A stretch of DNA of 64,000 bases from Bacteroidota bacterium (lineage in GTDB: Bacteria > Bacteroidota > Bacteroidia > Chitinophagales > LD1): the NCBI GenBank assembly GCA_018267385.1, contig JAFDYN010000011.1:1-64000 (forward strand). The letters are read 5' to 3'. The notes below the pieces were generated by a model. The model did no database searches. It saw only the letters and a list, made by a program, of their open reading frames with translations, and had not been told where the DNA came from. Position numbers and translations under genes: made by a program. This document shows, in pieces, positions 31,954-41,065 of this stretch (the first letter of the stretch is position 1; each line of letters starts with the position of its first letter).

Positions 31954-32793
31954 ATGGAAAAGAGACTTCTTCTGGTCATAGATGGCAATCACTACTCCGA
32001 TAGTGTGGTAGACTATGGTATCTACCTGGCACGTATGTCTGGCTCTCAGGTAGAGGGCGTCTTTATGCGGGACCTGCGCAATACGCAATATATCTACCCT
32101 ATCCTTTTTGATCAGCCTTTTGTAGACACGACAGTCTATACGGAGCTGATGGATATGGAGCGGGCCAATATCACGAAGAGCATCCAGAAGTTCCGGGACA
32201 GGTGCGAGAAAGAAAAGGTGACTTACAAAGTACACTTTGACGAGCAGCGGCCTCTGGAGAGTGTCATAGCCAGGAGTGCCTCTGCAGACCTCATCATCAT
32301 AGACGGCGATACTGATATATCTGATATATTCCCTGATACACCTAGCTCCTCGCTGAAGGAGTTGCTCGTAGACGCTTTGTGCCCCCTGCTGATAGTGCCA
32401 AAGGAATCTCACCCGATAGATGACATCATACTGACCTCAGACGGTAGCTACTCCAGCGTCTATGCGGTCAAAATGTTCAGCTACCTTTTCCCGGAGCTGC
32501 GCGGCCTGAGGGCTACCGTACTCAGCATAGAGCACGCCTCCAGCCACAATCAGGTGAGCCATGACCCGGATATAGCAGATATGATCAAAAGGAAATTTGA
32601 CAATGTCAGCTACCATATAGAGTACGGCAAAGCTGCACATCAACTGAAAACCTATATCTCAGATCACGGCAGCAATACACTGGTAGTGATGGGCGCCTAT
32701 GGCCGCAATGCGGTATCACGCCTGTGGCGCCAAAGCCTGGCCAACGGCCTGATCAGGGATGCAAAAGTACCTGTATTTATTTCTCATACATAA
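31954..32793 (+). CDS. universal stress protein, two USP domains
   Basis: A 279-aa cytoplasmic protein made of two tandem USP folds (about 1-150 and 155-279). The first opens with RLLLVIDGNHYSDSVVDYGI. The second ends with the ATP-binding type signature VVMGAYGRNAVSRLWRQSLA and PVFISHT. In many bacteria such tandem proteins are induced under low oxygen or starvation, consistent with the FNR-like box upstream. It is followed 11 bp later by a small helical protein gene. Ligand binding cannot be judged. Confidence 0.88.
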   Translation: MEKRLLLVIDGNHYSDSVVDYGIYLARMSGSQVEGVFMRDLRNTQYIYPILFDQPFVDTTVYTELMDMERANITKSIQKFRDRCEKEKVTYKVHFDEQRPLESVIARSASADLIIIDGDTDISDIFPDTPSSSLKELLVDALCPLLIVPKESHPIDDIILTSDGSYSSVYAVKMFSYLFPELRGLRATVLSIEHASSHNQVSHDPDIADMIKRKFDNVSYHIEYGKAAHQLKTYISDHGSNTLVVMGAYGRNAVSRLWRQSLANGLIRDAKVPVFISHT

Positions 32794-32804
32794 AAACTAA
32801 AACA

Positions 32805-33203
32805 ATGGAGACCACAGCTAAAACACAGAAAGTATCACTGCATACCCTATATGATACCTACAACTCGCACGTGCGTGCTTTGGATTTTTATAAAGAAGAA
32901 TTGCAATACCTCGAAATGAGGCTCGGCACGATCGTAAATGCTAATACAGGCCAGGAAGTCCTGAGCCAGGCAGAGCACTTTCAGAATGTTTTCCTGATCA
33001 CGTCAGACAATATAGCTGAGCTCAAGGGCCGGGTGCAGAGGGGCCTGCAGCATATAGAGGAGGTGATCAAGGTGAAGCCGACTCATGCAGATGAAAAGAC
33101 CATCAATGACCTCGGCATATACAGCAGAGATCTGCACGAACTGGAAAACAGATTTTCAGCTATGAAGCTGCAGTTCAATTCATTTTTGGCAAAATACTTG
33201 TAA
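32805..33203 (+). CDS. helical hypothetical protein co-transcribed with the USP gene
   Basis: A 132-aa protein that is almost entirely helical, with heptad-like Leu spacing (LDFYKEELQYLEMRLGTIVN and DLHELENRFSAMKLQFNSFL), so probably a coiled-coil bundle. ATG 32805 is used because upstream codons of the frame lie inside the USP gene. The family is not recognised. It sits 11 bp after the USP gene and is closed by a terminator, so it likely belongs to the same stress transcript. Confidence 0.75.
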   Translation: METTAKTQKVSLHTLYDTYNSHVRALDFYKEELQYLEMRLGTIVNANTGQEVLSQAEHFQNVFLITSDNIAELKGRVQRGLQHIEEVIKVKPTHADEKTINDLGIYSRDLHELENRFSAMKLQFNSFLAKYL

Positions 33204-33227
33204 GACTTTCGGGTCGGGTTTCCTGAG

Positions 33228-33264
33228 CAGGCGGGGAGTGTAATGGCTCCCGCCTGTATTTTTT
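33228..33264 (+). terminator. terminator after the USP pair
   Basis: CAGGCGGGGAG (33228-33238) pairs with CTCCCGCCTG (33247-33256) with one bulged G, and is followed by a T-rich tail (33257-33264). Confidence 0.8.
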
Positions 33265-33278
33265 AAAAGGGTCAGGCG

Positions 33279-33632
33279 ATGAATATTGAGATATCAAATG
33301 ATAAAAGTGTAGGCGAGGTCCAGAAGGAATTCAGGGCAGCTTTCCCCTTTCTGAAAATAGAGTTTTTCAAAAAGAATGGGGCCGGTCTGCGCAACGGTAT
33401 GCAGACCATACCGGATAAGACTACGATCGGCATGATACGCGCTGCGCGCGCTGCAGATAGTGTAGATATAGATCCGGCGCGTCGTGTAGGAGAGGTAGAG
33501 GCCGATTTCCTCACAAAGCTCGGGCTTCTTGTACGCATTTTCAGAAAGTCAGGTAATATGTGGATAGAAACTACCCTGACAGATAACTGGTCTCTGCGGC
33601 GCCAGAACCACGAGGGTGAGCAGATGTCCTGA
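33279..33632 (+). CDS. conserved hypothetical protein upstream of ackA
   Basis: A 117-aa soluble alpha/beta protein: an N-terminal EFRAAFPFLKIEFFKKNGAG strand-helix unit, a central basic part and a C-terminal GLLVRIFRKSGNMWIETTLT, then DNWSL..QN.EGEQMS. I recall similar proteins near respiratory and stress genes in Bacteroidota but cannot name a function. It lies 14 bp after a terminator and 23 bp before ackA, so it may lead the ackA-xfp operon. Confidence 0.7.
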   Translation: MNIEISNDKSVGEVQKEFRAAFPFLKIEFFKKNGAGLRNGMQTIPDKTTIGMIRAARAADSVDIDPARRVGEVEADFLTKLGLLVRIFRKSGNMWIETTLTDNWSLRRQNHEGEQMS

Positions 33633-33655
33633 TTGCGTTGCTATTTAATACCTTC

Positions 33656-34864
33656 ATGCCTGACATGAAAGCAGCAGAACCACATGCTCTTCTGATCCTG
33701 AATACAGGATCATCCAGTATCAAGTTTGGTATATATGATGCTGCATCACTAAGCCCCCTGCTCACGGGCAGGATACAAGACCTGAAAGGGATAAGTCCCC
33801 GTTTCACAATTGTGGATTATGCTGGGGCCGGGCCTGCAGAGCGATCAGAACGCATAGGCGGCGAGCATATCCCCAGCAGTCTGGCTATATGGCTGGCAAG
33901 GTGGGTGGCAGATAATGGCTTGACTCTCGATGCAGCTGCGCATCGTATAGTATCAGCCATGCAGCATTCAGCTCCGGTAGAGATTTCTGAAGAAATACTG
34001 GAAGATATTAAAATCACCGGTACTACAGATCCCGAACACTCGTTAGCCATTCTGGAGCTGATAAGCGCCTGCATAACAAAGTTCGGAGGCGTACCCCAGG
34101 TAGCTTTGTTTGATAGTGCTTTTCATGCTTCACTCCCTGACAGGGTGCGGTTGCTACCCATTCCAAAGGTATATCGCCAGATGGGGATACGCCGCTATGG
34201 TTTTCATGGGCTATCATACGCTAGTATCATGGTCCAGGTCAAGGCCGTCTATGGACAAAGCGTACATAATGGCAAAGTGGTTATTGCTCATCTGGGTAAT
34301 GGCTCCAGCCTGGCTGCTGTGGAAAGTGGTATCTGTATTGATACTACGATGAGTTTTTCACCGACAGGTGGCATCCCTATGAGCACGCGCAGTGGTGATC
34401 TTGATCCATCTATAGTGGTATACCTGCTGCGACACAGTCACGGTGATACAGCCTATCTTACCAGTATGCTAAATAATGAATCCGGCCTGAAGGCCATATC
34501 TGGTACTACAGGAGATATTAGCGCACTGCTACAGCAGGAAGGGGAGGATATCAGAGCAAAAGACGCTGTCGACATGTTTTGCTATCAGGTGCGTAAAGTG
34601 ATAGGCAGCTACGTAGCAGCTTTGGGGGGGCTGGATATGCTTGTTTTCACTGGTGGTATAGGAGAGCATCTGCCTGAGGTTCGCTCTCGTATATGCGAGG
34701 GACTGGCTTATATGGGTATCCATATAGATGATGATAAAAATAGGGCTAATCAGATGCAGATATCTCCGGATCAGCGCGGCCCTATGGTATGCGTCCTGCC
34801 ATCGCAGGAGGAATATGAAATGGTACGGATACTCAGAGATTTTATGATATATAAACAAGAGTGA
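33656..34864 (+). CDS. ackA: acetate (or propionate) kinase
   Basis: A 402-aa enzyme that converts acetyl phosphate and ADP to acetate and ATP. Signatures seen are LILNTGSSSIKFGIYD (N-terminal ASKHA motif), RRYGFHGLSY, VIAHLGNGSSLAAV, DTTMSFSPTGGIPMSTRSGD and VFTGGIGEH near the end. Length is standard. Start ATG 33656 is used; ATG 33665 (MKAAEPHA) is an alternative. The phosphoketolase gene follows after 3 bp, so acetyl phosphate made by that enzyme would be used here for substrate-level ATP synthesis. Confidence 0.95.
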   Translation: MPDMKAAEPHALLILNTGSSSIKFGIYDAASLSPLLTGRIQDLKGISPRFTIVDYAGAGPAERSERIGGEHIPSSLAIWLARWVADNGLTLDAAAHRIVSAMQHSAPVEISEEILEDIKITGTTDPEHSLAILELISACITKFGGVPQVALFDSAFHASLPDRVRLLPIPKVYRQMGIRRYGFHGLSYASIMVQVKAVYGQSVHNGKVVIAHLGNGSSLAAVESGICIDTTMSFSPTGGIPMSTRSGDLDPSIVVYLLRHSHGDTAYLTSMLNNESGLKAISGTTGDISALLQQEGEDIRAKDAVDMFCYQVRKVIGSYVAALGGLDMLVFTGGIGEHLPEVRSRICEGLAYMGIHIDDDKNRANQMQISPDQRGPMVCVLPSQEEYEMVRILRDFMIYKQE

Positions 34865-34867
34865 TTT

Positions 34868-37243
34868 ATGATAAATAATGTGATACCAGTTTCTGAGGCG
34901 CTCTTGCAAAAAATGAATGCTTATTGGCGCGCGGCTAACTATCTCTCCGTAGGCCAGATATACCTGCTTGGCAATCCACTCCTCAAGGAACCACTGGAAC
35001 TGAAGCATGTTAAGCCGCGCCTGCTAGGGCATTGGGGTACTACGCCGGGACTCAACTTCATCTATGTACATCTCAATAGGATTATCAGGCAGTACGATCT
35101 GGATATGATATATGTGACCGGCCCCGGTCATGGAGGCCCCGGTCTCGCGGCCAATACCTATCTGGAAGGAACCTACACAGAGCACTATCCGGATATCTCA
35201 GAGGATGAAGATGGTATGCGGAAATTATTCCGTCAGTTCTCATTCCCGGGTGGTATACCGAGTCATGTAGCTCCGGATATACCAGGCTCGATACATGAGG
35301 GAGGAGAGTTGGGATACTCTCTGGTGCATGCTTTTGGAGCAGTGTTTGATAATCCCGGCCTGATAGCTGCCTGCGTGATAGGAGATGGAGAGGCTGAGAC
35401 AGGGCCACTGGCTACTAGCTGGCACTCCAATAAATTTCTGAATCCTGTGCATGATGGTGCGGTACTACCCATACTGCATCTGAATGGATATAAAATAGCG
35501 AACCCTACTGTACTCGCCCGTATACCTGAGGAGGAGCTGACTAGCCTGCTCACCGGATATGGATATAGACCATACTTTGTCAGCGGTGAAGAGCCGGAAA
35601 AAGTGCATCGTATCATGGCAGACACCTTGGATATCGTGATAGCTGAGATCAAAGCGATACAAAAAGAGGCACGGGACAATGGGTTCACGCAGCGGCCACA
35701 GTGGCCTATGATAGTGATGCGTACACCCAAAGGCTGGACCGGACCACATGAGGTGGATGGCCTGCAGGTAGAGGGTACATGGCGGTCACATCAGGTGCCA
35801 CTCGCAGAGCTAGGCACCAAGCCTGGCCACCTACAGCTATTGGAGCGCTGGATGAAGGGCTATAAACCGGAGGAGCTTTTTGATGAAAAGGGAGCGCTGA
35901 TAGCAAACCTGAAAGAGCTGGCACCACAGGGGCAAAAAAGAATGGGAGCCAGTCCGCATGCCAATGGCGGATTGCTCAAGCATGACCTGAAGCTGCCGGA
36001 CTTTCGCCAGTATGCATTGGATATAAAAAATCCGGGCACAATAATAGCGGAAAGCACCACTGTGATGGGTCAGTACCTGCGCGACATCATCAGGCTGAAT
36101 GCTGACCGGCGAAACTTTCGGGTGATGGGCCCTGACGAAACAGCGTCTAACAGATTAGCTGCTGTGTTTGAAGCTACGGATCGGGTATCATCCGCAGAGC
36201 TACAAAAAGGTGACGATCACCTGGCGCATGACGGTCGTGTGATGGAGGTTCTCAGTGAGCATCTTTGTCAGGGTTGGCTGGAGGGGTATTTGCTTACCGG
36301 CAGGCATGGGATCTTCTCGTGCTATGAGGCCTTCATACATATTGTCGACTCAATGCTCAATCAACATGCAAAGTGGCTGCAGGCTGCCAGGGATATACCG
36401 TGGCGGCAGCCTATCGCTTCGCTCAACTATCTGCTCACATCACATGTATGGCGCCAGGACCACAACGGCAATAGCCATCAGGATCCCGGGTTTCTCGATT
36501 TGGTGGCCAATAGATCTGCAGATGTAGCCCGCATCTACCTGCCGCCGGATGCCAATACACTGCTATCAGTGACTGCCCACTGTATGGGTAGTAAAAATCT
36601 GATCAATGTAATAGTAGCGGGTAAGCAACCCGAGCTACAATGGATGGGGATGGACGATGCGGTACGTCACTGTACTATCGGTCTCGGTATCTGGGACTGG
36701 GCCAGCAATGATGATGGATGTGAGCCTGACCTCGTGATGGCCTGCGCCGGTGATGTACCTACGCTGGAGGTGATAGCTGCCACACAGCTGCTACGTGAGC
36801 ATCTGCCTGAGCTGAAAGTGAGAGTAGTAAATGTGGTAGATCTTATGACCCTTCAGCCTCAATCCGAGCATCCCCATGGACTGAGTGACAGTGATTTTGA
36901 TTCCATTTTTACGAAGGACAGACCGGTGATTTTTGCCTTTCACGGCTTCCCGCTGCTGATACACAGGCTCACATACAGGCGTACTAATCATCACAACCTG
37001 CACGTGAGAGGATATAAAGGTTTTGGTACTACCACTACTCCATTTGATATGGTGGTGATGAATGACATGGACCGATACCGGCTGGTGATAGATGCTATAG
37101 ACCGCCTGCCACAGATAGGTGCCAAAGGTGACCATCTCAAGCAGGAAATGAAAAATAAGCTCATAGACCATAAGCGCTACATCTGCGAGCATGGAGAAGA
37201 TATGCCGGAGGTCAGGGACTGGATGTGTACGCTTAGAAAGTAG
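34868..37243 (+). CDS. xfp: phosphoketolase (D-xylulose 5-P / fructose 6-P)
   Basis: A 791-aa thiamine-diphosphate enzyme that splits xylulose 5-phosphate or fructose 6-phosphate with phosphate, giving acetyl phosphate. Marks are [40 protein letters not shown], the ThDP motif region [27 protein letters not shown] and the C-terminal [20 protein letters not shown]. Length is normal (about 790 aa). It is coupled to ackA, completing a short route from sugar phosphate to acetate and ATP that needs no respiration. Its place beside cbb3 and stress genes suggests use under oxygen limitation. It converges with the response-regulator gene. Confidence 0.95.
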   Translation: MINNVIPVSEALLQKMNAYWRAANYLSVGQIYLLGNPLLKEPLELKHVKPRLLGHWGTTPGLNFIYVHLNRIIRQYDLDMIYVTGPGHGGPGLAANTYLEGTYTEHYPDISEDEDGMRKLFRQFSFPGGIPSHVAPDIPGSIHEGGELGYSLVHAFGAVFDNPGLIAACVIGDGEAETGPLATSWHSNKFLNPVHDGAVLPILHLNGYKIANPTVLARIPEEELTSLLTGYGYRPYFVSGEEPEKVHRIMADTLDIVIAEIKAIQKEARDNGFTQRPQWPMIVMRTPKGWTGPHEVDGLQVEGTWRSHQVPLAELGTKPGHLQLLERWMKGYKPEELFDEKGALIANLKELAPQGQKRMGASPHANGGLLKHDLKLPDFRQYALDIKNPGTIIAESTTVMGQYLRDIIRLNADRRNFRVMGPDETASNRLAAVFEATDRVSSAELQKGDDHLAHDGRVMEVLSEHLCQGWLEGYLLTGRHGIFSCYEAFIHIVDSMLNQHAKWLQAARDIPWRQPIASLNYLLTSHVWRQDHNGNSHQDPGFLDLVANRSADVARIYLPPDANTLLSVTAHCMGSKNLINVIVAGKQPELQWMGMDDAVRHCTIGLGIWDWASNDDGCEPDLVMACAGDVPTLEVIAATQLLREHLPELKVRVVNVVDLMTLQPQSEHPHGLSDSDFDSIFTKDRPVIFAFHGFPLLIHRLTYRRTNHHNLHVRGYKGFGTTTTPFDMVVMNDMDRYRLVIDAIDRLPQIGAKGDHLKQEMKNKLIDHKRYICEHGEDMPEVRDWMCTLRK

Positions 37244-37263
37244 CCAAAGTAGCTAGCATGATG

Positions 37264-38319
37264 TTAGTTCATCATATTAGCCAGCTTGCTCTCGTTTTTG
37301 ACTGTGATCTTACCCTCTTGTATAGTGATCAGGCCCTCGCTCTTGAAATCACTAAGCGTCCTGATCAGGGACTCTGTGGCAGTACCCACTATATTAGCCA
37401 GATCCTCTCGCGATATCTGGATGAGCGGCGTATCGCCTTCATTCTTTTTGTATCGGTTATTGATCAGTACCAGTGCATCCGCTACGCGCTTGCGCAGAGA
37501 GTTGTATGCGAGTTTTACCAGCTGGGTTTCCCGCTCTGATACATTGTTGGCCAGCATGCGGATAAACTTCTTTGATATCTCGGGGTTACTATTCACCAGC
37601 TGTGTGAAGTCAGATTTGGGTATCAGCATCAGCTCAGTACCCTCCAGTGCTTCGGCGCTGTCTTTATAAAGACTCTCCTCCAGCAGGGCTATATAGCCGA
37701 CAAAGTCTCCATCCTTATACATACCCGTGATGAGTTCTTTGCCATCATCATTGGTGCGATAGGTTTTGACCTTGCCGCTCACTACATAGTAGAGGTATAG
37801 AGGCCTGTGTCCCTCACTGTAGATAGAGGCTTTCTTTTTATAACTAGTAGTCTCCCGCTCATCAGAGATCAGCTTTAACTGTGCAGCTCCGTCCAGAAAC
37901 TGGGCGATGCCCGTAGAGCTATTGGCAAATTCTTTCTTGACCAGGTCATTTTTACGGAAGCGTGTTTCTATAGCGTTTAGCAGCTCTATATCGTCAAAGG
38001 GTTTGGTCAGGTAGTCATCAGCACCCATCTCCATGCCCTTGCGTATATCCGCCCGTTCTGTTTTGGCAGTGAGGAATATAAAGGGTATAGAGGCAGTCTC
38101 GGTCTGCCTGCCCAGCATATGCAGCACACCATAGCCATCCAGCTCCGGCATCATGATATCGCAGATGATGAGGTCCGGCTTTTCTTTGATAGCCATATCC
38201 ACCCCTATCTTACCATTGGCGGCAGTGATCACCTGAAACTTGGCCAGCTCCAGTATCTCTGCTGTATTCTCGCGTACGTCCGCATTATCTTCTATGAGTA
38301 GTATCTTTTTCATGATCAT
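37264..38319 (-). CDS. response regulator fused to a CRP/FNR-type DNA-binding module
   Basis: A 351-aa regulator in three parts. The receiver domain (about 1-125) has D54 in IICDIMMPELDG as phospho-acceptor, with T84 and K106. A cyclic-nucleotide-type sensor fold (about 140-240) includes VVSGKVKTYRTNDDGKELIT. The C-terminal winged helix (about 280-340) has recognition helix SREDLANIVGTATESLIRTL. The ExxxR spacing in that helix resembles CRP/FNR, which read TGA cores. No Cys cluster for an iron-sulfur centre is present, so signalling likely comes from the cognate kinase. It overlaps the kinase gene by 4 bp (ATGA). It is the best candidate for binding the TGAC-N4-GTCA boxes; that link is inference. 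Confidence 0.9.
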   Translation of the reverse strand: MIMKKILLIEDNADVRENTAEILELAKFQVITAANGKIGVDMAIKEKPDLIICDIMMPELDGYGVLHMLGRQTETASIPFIFLTAKTERADIRKGMEMGADDYLTKPFDDIELLNAIETRFRKNDLVKKEFANSSTGIAQFLDGAAQLKLISDERETTSYKKKASIYSEGHRPLYLYYVVSGKVKTYRTNDDGKELITGMYKDGDFVGYIALLEESLYKDSAEALEGTELMLIPKSDFTQLVNSNPEISKKFIRMLANNVSERETQLVKLAYNSLRKRVADALVLINNRYKKNEGDTPLIQISREDLANIVGTATESLIRTLSDFKSEGLITIQEGKITVKNESKLANMMN

Positions 38320-39566
38320 TTATTGAAGGTTAAAAAGACTTTTGTTCCTTGATTGAGTTTAGAGCTGAAGCGTATGTCGCCATTCATGATCTCCAGGTAT
38401 TTCTTTACGATATGGAGACCCAGGCCGGTGCCTTGTATGTTGATCGCATTGGTACCGCGAAAGAAGCGGTCCGTCAGGTGCTTCATATCTTCCTCAGAGA
38501 TACCGATCCCATTATCCTCTATGAGGATCGTCAGCGCCTTGTCGGTATGCTCTGCGGTGATGTTTATCTCGCTGTTTTCTCCCGAGTATTTGATGGCGTT
38601 AGACACGAGGTTGGTTAGTACATTGTGCAGCAGGTTTTTGTCTACGTATACTTTCTCCAGGCCATTGCAGTGGATGAAGGCTTTCTGACCTGGTTTTGAC
38701 ATGTTTGCTACCTCGGCCAGTAGCTCCTTGAGCATCTCCTTGATATTAAACTCAGATTTGCGGTCATACACGGTACCCTCTTCCAGTTTACCCAGAGAGA
38801 GAAACTCCTCCAGGATATTGGTCAGGATCCGCACCTGGCTTTTGATGCGCTCGATGTGTTTTTGTCTTTTCTCCTGCTCACTCTCCAGGGTATATTTATC
38901 TATCAGCGAAACTGAAGAAAGTATCGTACTCAGTGGCGTGCGAAACTCATGCGAGGCCATGGAGACAAAGCGAGACTTCAGGTCATTGAGTTCTTTCTCT
39001 TTCTCGAGGGCTGTGGATAGTTCGTCACGGCTCTTCTCCAGTTGGTGCAGTGTTTCGCGCAGCATCATCGTGCGGTCCTCTACTTTCTGCTCCAGCTGTT
39101 CGTTGAGGGTTTTCAGCTCCTGTGCTATGCGGGCTTTCTCATCCTGCTGCTCCTGCAGGGAGCGTTCATGCTCCTTGCGCGCAGAGATGTCTATGATAAA
39201 GGCGATAATATAAACCCGGTCTTCGATCTTGTAGTTGCTGAGGCTGATCTCCACAGGAAACTCTGTTCCGTCCTTCCTTTTGGCATACAGATCCAGTCCG
39301 AGACCCATGGGCCTATTTCTCGGTTTATCTACGAACTGGTCCCGTTTTGACTGATGATTATGGGCAAAACGGCTGGGGATCAGCATCTCTATCTTCTGGC
39401 CTACCAGTTCTTCTTTTTCATAGCCAAACTGAAACTGGGCATAAGGGTTGGCCAGAATAATGTTGCCTTTGCTATCTACTGTCACGATACCTATCGTAGC
39501 GTAGTTAAACAAGGCTTCGAAGGCGATGTCATTGAGCTGTTTGTGTATTTCCATGATACCGGTCAT
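38316..39566 (-). CDS. PAS-domain sensor histidine kinase
   Basis: A 416-aa soluble kinase with no membrane segment. It contains one PAS domain (about 15-135), a coiled coil (about 140-190), a DHp domain with phospho-His in FVSMASHEFRTPLSTILSSV, and a catalytic domain with N box (LTNLVSNAIKYSG), G1 DNGIGIS and G2 GTGLGLHIVKKYL. The PAS domain is of the FixL-like sequence class: IPSRFAHNH places a His where FixL has its haem-binding His, but the FixL distal Arg position is Leu. Haem binding is therefore open. It starts inside the stop of the beta-CASP gene (ATGA) and overlaps the regulator gene, giving a three-gene coupled operon. Confidence 0.93.
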   Translation of the reverse strand: MTGIMEIHKQLNDIAFEALFNYATIGIVTVDSKGNIILANPYAQFQFGYEKEELVGQKIEMLIPSRFAHNHQSKRDQFVDKPRNRPMGLGLDLYAKRKDGTEFPVEISLSNYKIEDRVYIIAFIIDISARKEHERSLQEQQDEKARIAQELKTLNEQLEQKVEDRTMMLRETLHQLEKSRDELSTALEKEKELNDLKSRFVSMASHEFRTPLSTILSSVSLIDKYTLESEQEKRQKHIERIKSQVRILTNILEEFLSLGKLEEGTVYDRKSEFNIKEMLKELLAEVANMSKPGQKAFIHCNGLEKVYVDKNLLHNVLTNLVSNAIKYSGENSEINITAEHTDKALTILIEDNGIGISEEDMKHLTDRFFRGTNAINIQGTGLGLHIVKKYLEIMNGDIRFSSKLNQGTKVFLTFNK

Positions 39567-40966
39567 AGCGGATAGGTTTGATGTAGTGCCGGTATCTCAA
39601 TTTGTGAAAATCCTTTCTTCAATAACTTACTCCGGAAAACCTGCTGTACATCGTATTCGCCATGTACTAAAAATAGCTTTTTTATTTGTCCGGTCTCCTG
39701 ACAGCCCAAAAATGTGCAGAGGTCCTCATAATCTCCATGAGCACTGAAGGATCTGATCTCTTTTATCTCGGCCTCTACCCTGTATGGATCGCCAAAGATG
39801 GTCACCTCTCTGACGCCCGATAGCAGCCTGGCACCCAGTGATCTCGGCTCACAGTAGCCTACCATCAGGATCGTATTGCGCTGATCACTGATATTGTGGG
39901 CTATGTGGTGCTTCACACGGCCTGCATCGGCCATGCCTGATGCGGCTATGATCACGCAGGGAGCTTTATGCTCGGCTATGGCCTTAGACTCTTCCACATC
40001 CTTCACATAGTGCAGGTTTTTGAAATCAAACGGCTGAGGGTCTTTTTTCATAAACTCCAGCAGTTCTTCATTGTAGCACTCCGGGTGGTCTTTGGTGACC
40101 TGTGTGGCCTCCAGTGAGAGCGGGCTATCTATAAAGAAATCCAGTGGCGGCAGTACTTTGGCAATATCCATCCGGTTCAGCGCATAGATCAGCTCCTGTG
40201 TGCGGCCCACGCTGAACGCTGGAATGACCAGGTTGCCCTTTTTGCGCAGGCAGGTATCTACTATCACCTCGAGCAGTTTCTGTGCAGATAGCTGGCTGGG
40301 TTCGTGCAGCTTGTCTCCGTAGGTAGACTCGCACAGGATATAGTCCGCCTGCGGAAAGACCTCCGGTGAGCGGATGATATCATCTCCATACCGGCCTACA
40401 TCTCCTGAGAAGGTAAGGCGCACGATGTCGCCATTCTGGCGCTTCAGGCGCAGATTGACCGCTGCACTGCCTATGATATGGCCTGCGTCTGTGTAGGTCA
40501 GCTCTATATTGTCAGCTACATTGTAGGCAGTATGATAGGGCACAGGTACGAAGCGCTCCATAGCTACATCTACATCTGCCTCCGTGTAGAGCGCGGACAC
40601 GAGCGGTTTTTTCTGCTTCGCCAGCTTCTTATTGAGGAAGAATACATCGCCCTCCTGTATACGCGCGGAGTCATAAAGCAAGATACGGGTGAGATCCAGC
40701 GTAGATGGTGTGCAGAATATCTGCCCCTTGTAGCCGTCGTTCACCAACTTTGGTATCAGGCCGCAGTGGTCTATGTGGGCATGGGAGAGGATCAGGTAGT
40801 CTATCTGAGCAGGGTCAAAACCCCAGTCACGGTTGAGCTGGTCTGCCTCCTTTGGCTGGCCCTGAAACATACCACAATCCAGCAAAAGCTTTTTGCCATT
40901 GTCCAGCTCTACCAGATGCTTGCTGCCCGTCACACAGCGCGCAGCGCCATGAAATGAAATTTTCAT
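39563..40966 (-). CDS. beta-CASP metallo-beta-lactamase-fold hydrolase (RNA-processing type)
   Basis: A 467-aa soluble enzyme. The MBL motifs are LSHAHIDHCGLIP (HxHxDH), GHIIGSAAV, FSGDVGRYGDD and the late SAHGDYEDL. The beta-CASP cap carries CESTYGDK, AFSVGRTQEL and VIIAASGMADAGRVKHH, followed by the RMMBL region. Relatives include CPSF-73-like and bacterial RNA-processing nucleases. Genes of this type often sit with phosphoketolase, stress-protein and Crp/Fnr genes in other phyla. Here it opens the operon with the kinase and regulator, starting 58 bp downstream of box 4. RNA as substrate is a family inference. Confidence 0.9.
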   Translation of the reverse strand: MKISFHGAARCVTGSKHLVELDNGKKLLLDCGMFQGQPKEADQLNRDWGFDPAQIDYLILSHAHIDHCGLIPKLVNDGYKGQIFCTPSTLDLTRILLYDSARIQEGDVFFLNKKLAKQKKPLVSALYTEADVDVAMERFVPVPYHTAYNVADNIELTYTDAGHIIGSAAVNLRLKRQNGDIVRLTFSGDVGRYGDDIIRSPEVFPQADYILCESTYGDKLHEPSQLSAQKLLEVIVDTCLRKKGNLVIPAFSVGRTQELIYALNRMDIAKVLPPLDFFIDSPLSLEATQVTKDHPECYNEELLEFMKKDPQPFDFKNLHYVKDVEESKAIAEHKAPCVIIAASGMADAGRVKHHIAHNISDQRNTILMVGYCEPRSLGARLLSGVREVTIFGDPYRVEAEIKEIRSFSAHGDYEDLCTFLGCQETGQIKKLFLVHGEYDVQQVFRSKLLKKGFSQIEIPALHQTYPL

Positions 40967-40994
40967 TATGCGAAAGTATTTACATGACTAAAAT

Positions 40995-41020
40995 CCGCCA
41001 TTGATGCGTATCAATGGCGG
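40995..41020. terminator. 26-bp palindrome, terminator or second FNR-like site
   Basis: Perfect 11-bp arms (40995-41005 and 41010-41020) around GCGT. On the minus strand it follows the flavodoxin gene and precedes ATTTTAG, so it can act as its terminator. Its core TTGATGCGTATCAA (41001-41014) also matches the E. coli FNR consensus TTGAT-N4-ATCAA exactly. It lies 3 bp from box 4. Confidence 0.65.
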
Positions 41021-41023
41021 TTA

Positions 41024-41035
41024 TGACAAAAGTCA
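41024..41035. promoter_or_regulatory. TGAC-N4-GTCA box 4 (beta-CASP/kinase/regulator operon)
   Basis: TGACAAAAGTCA inside the longer palindrome ATGACAAAAGTCAT, between the flavodoxin gene and the beta-CASP start 58 bp away. A TACTTTCG sequence on the minus strand (40978-40971) could be the -7 element, putting the box near -60. This suggests that the regulator controls its own operon. Confidence 0.6.
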
Positions 41036-41065
41036 TGTTTTCGCCGGAAACTTACGGTATAGATT

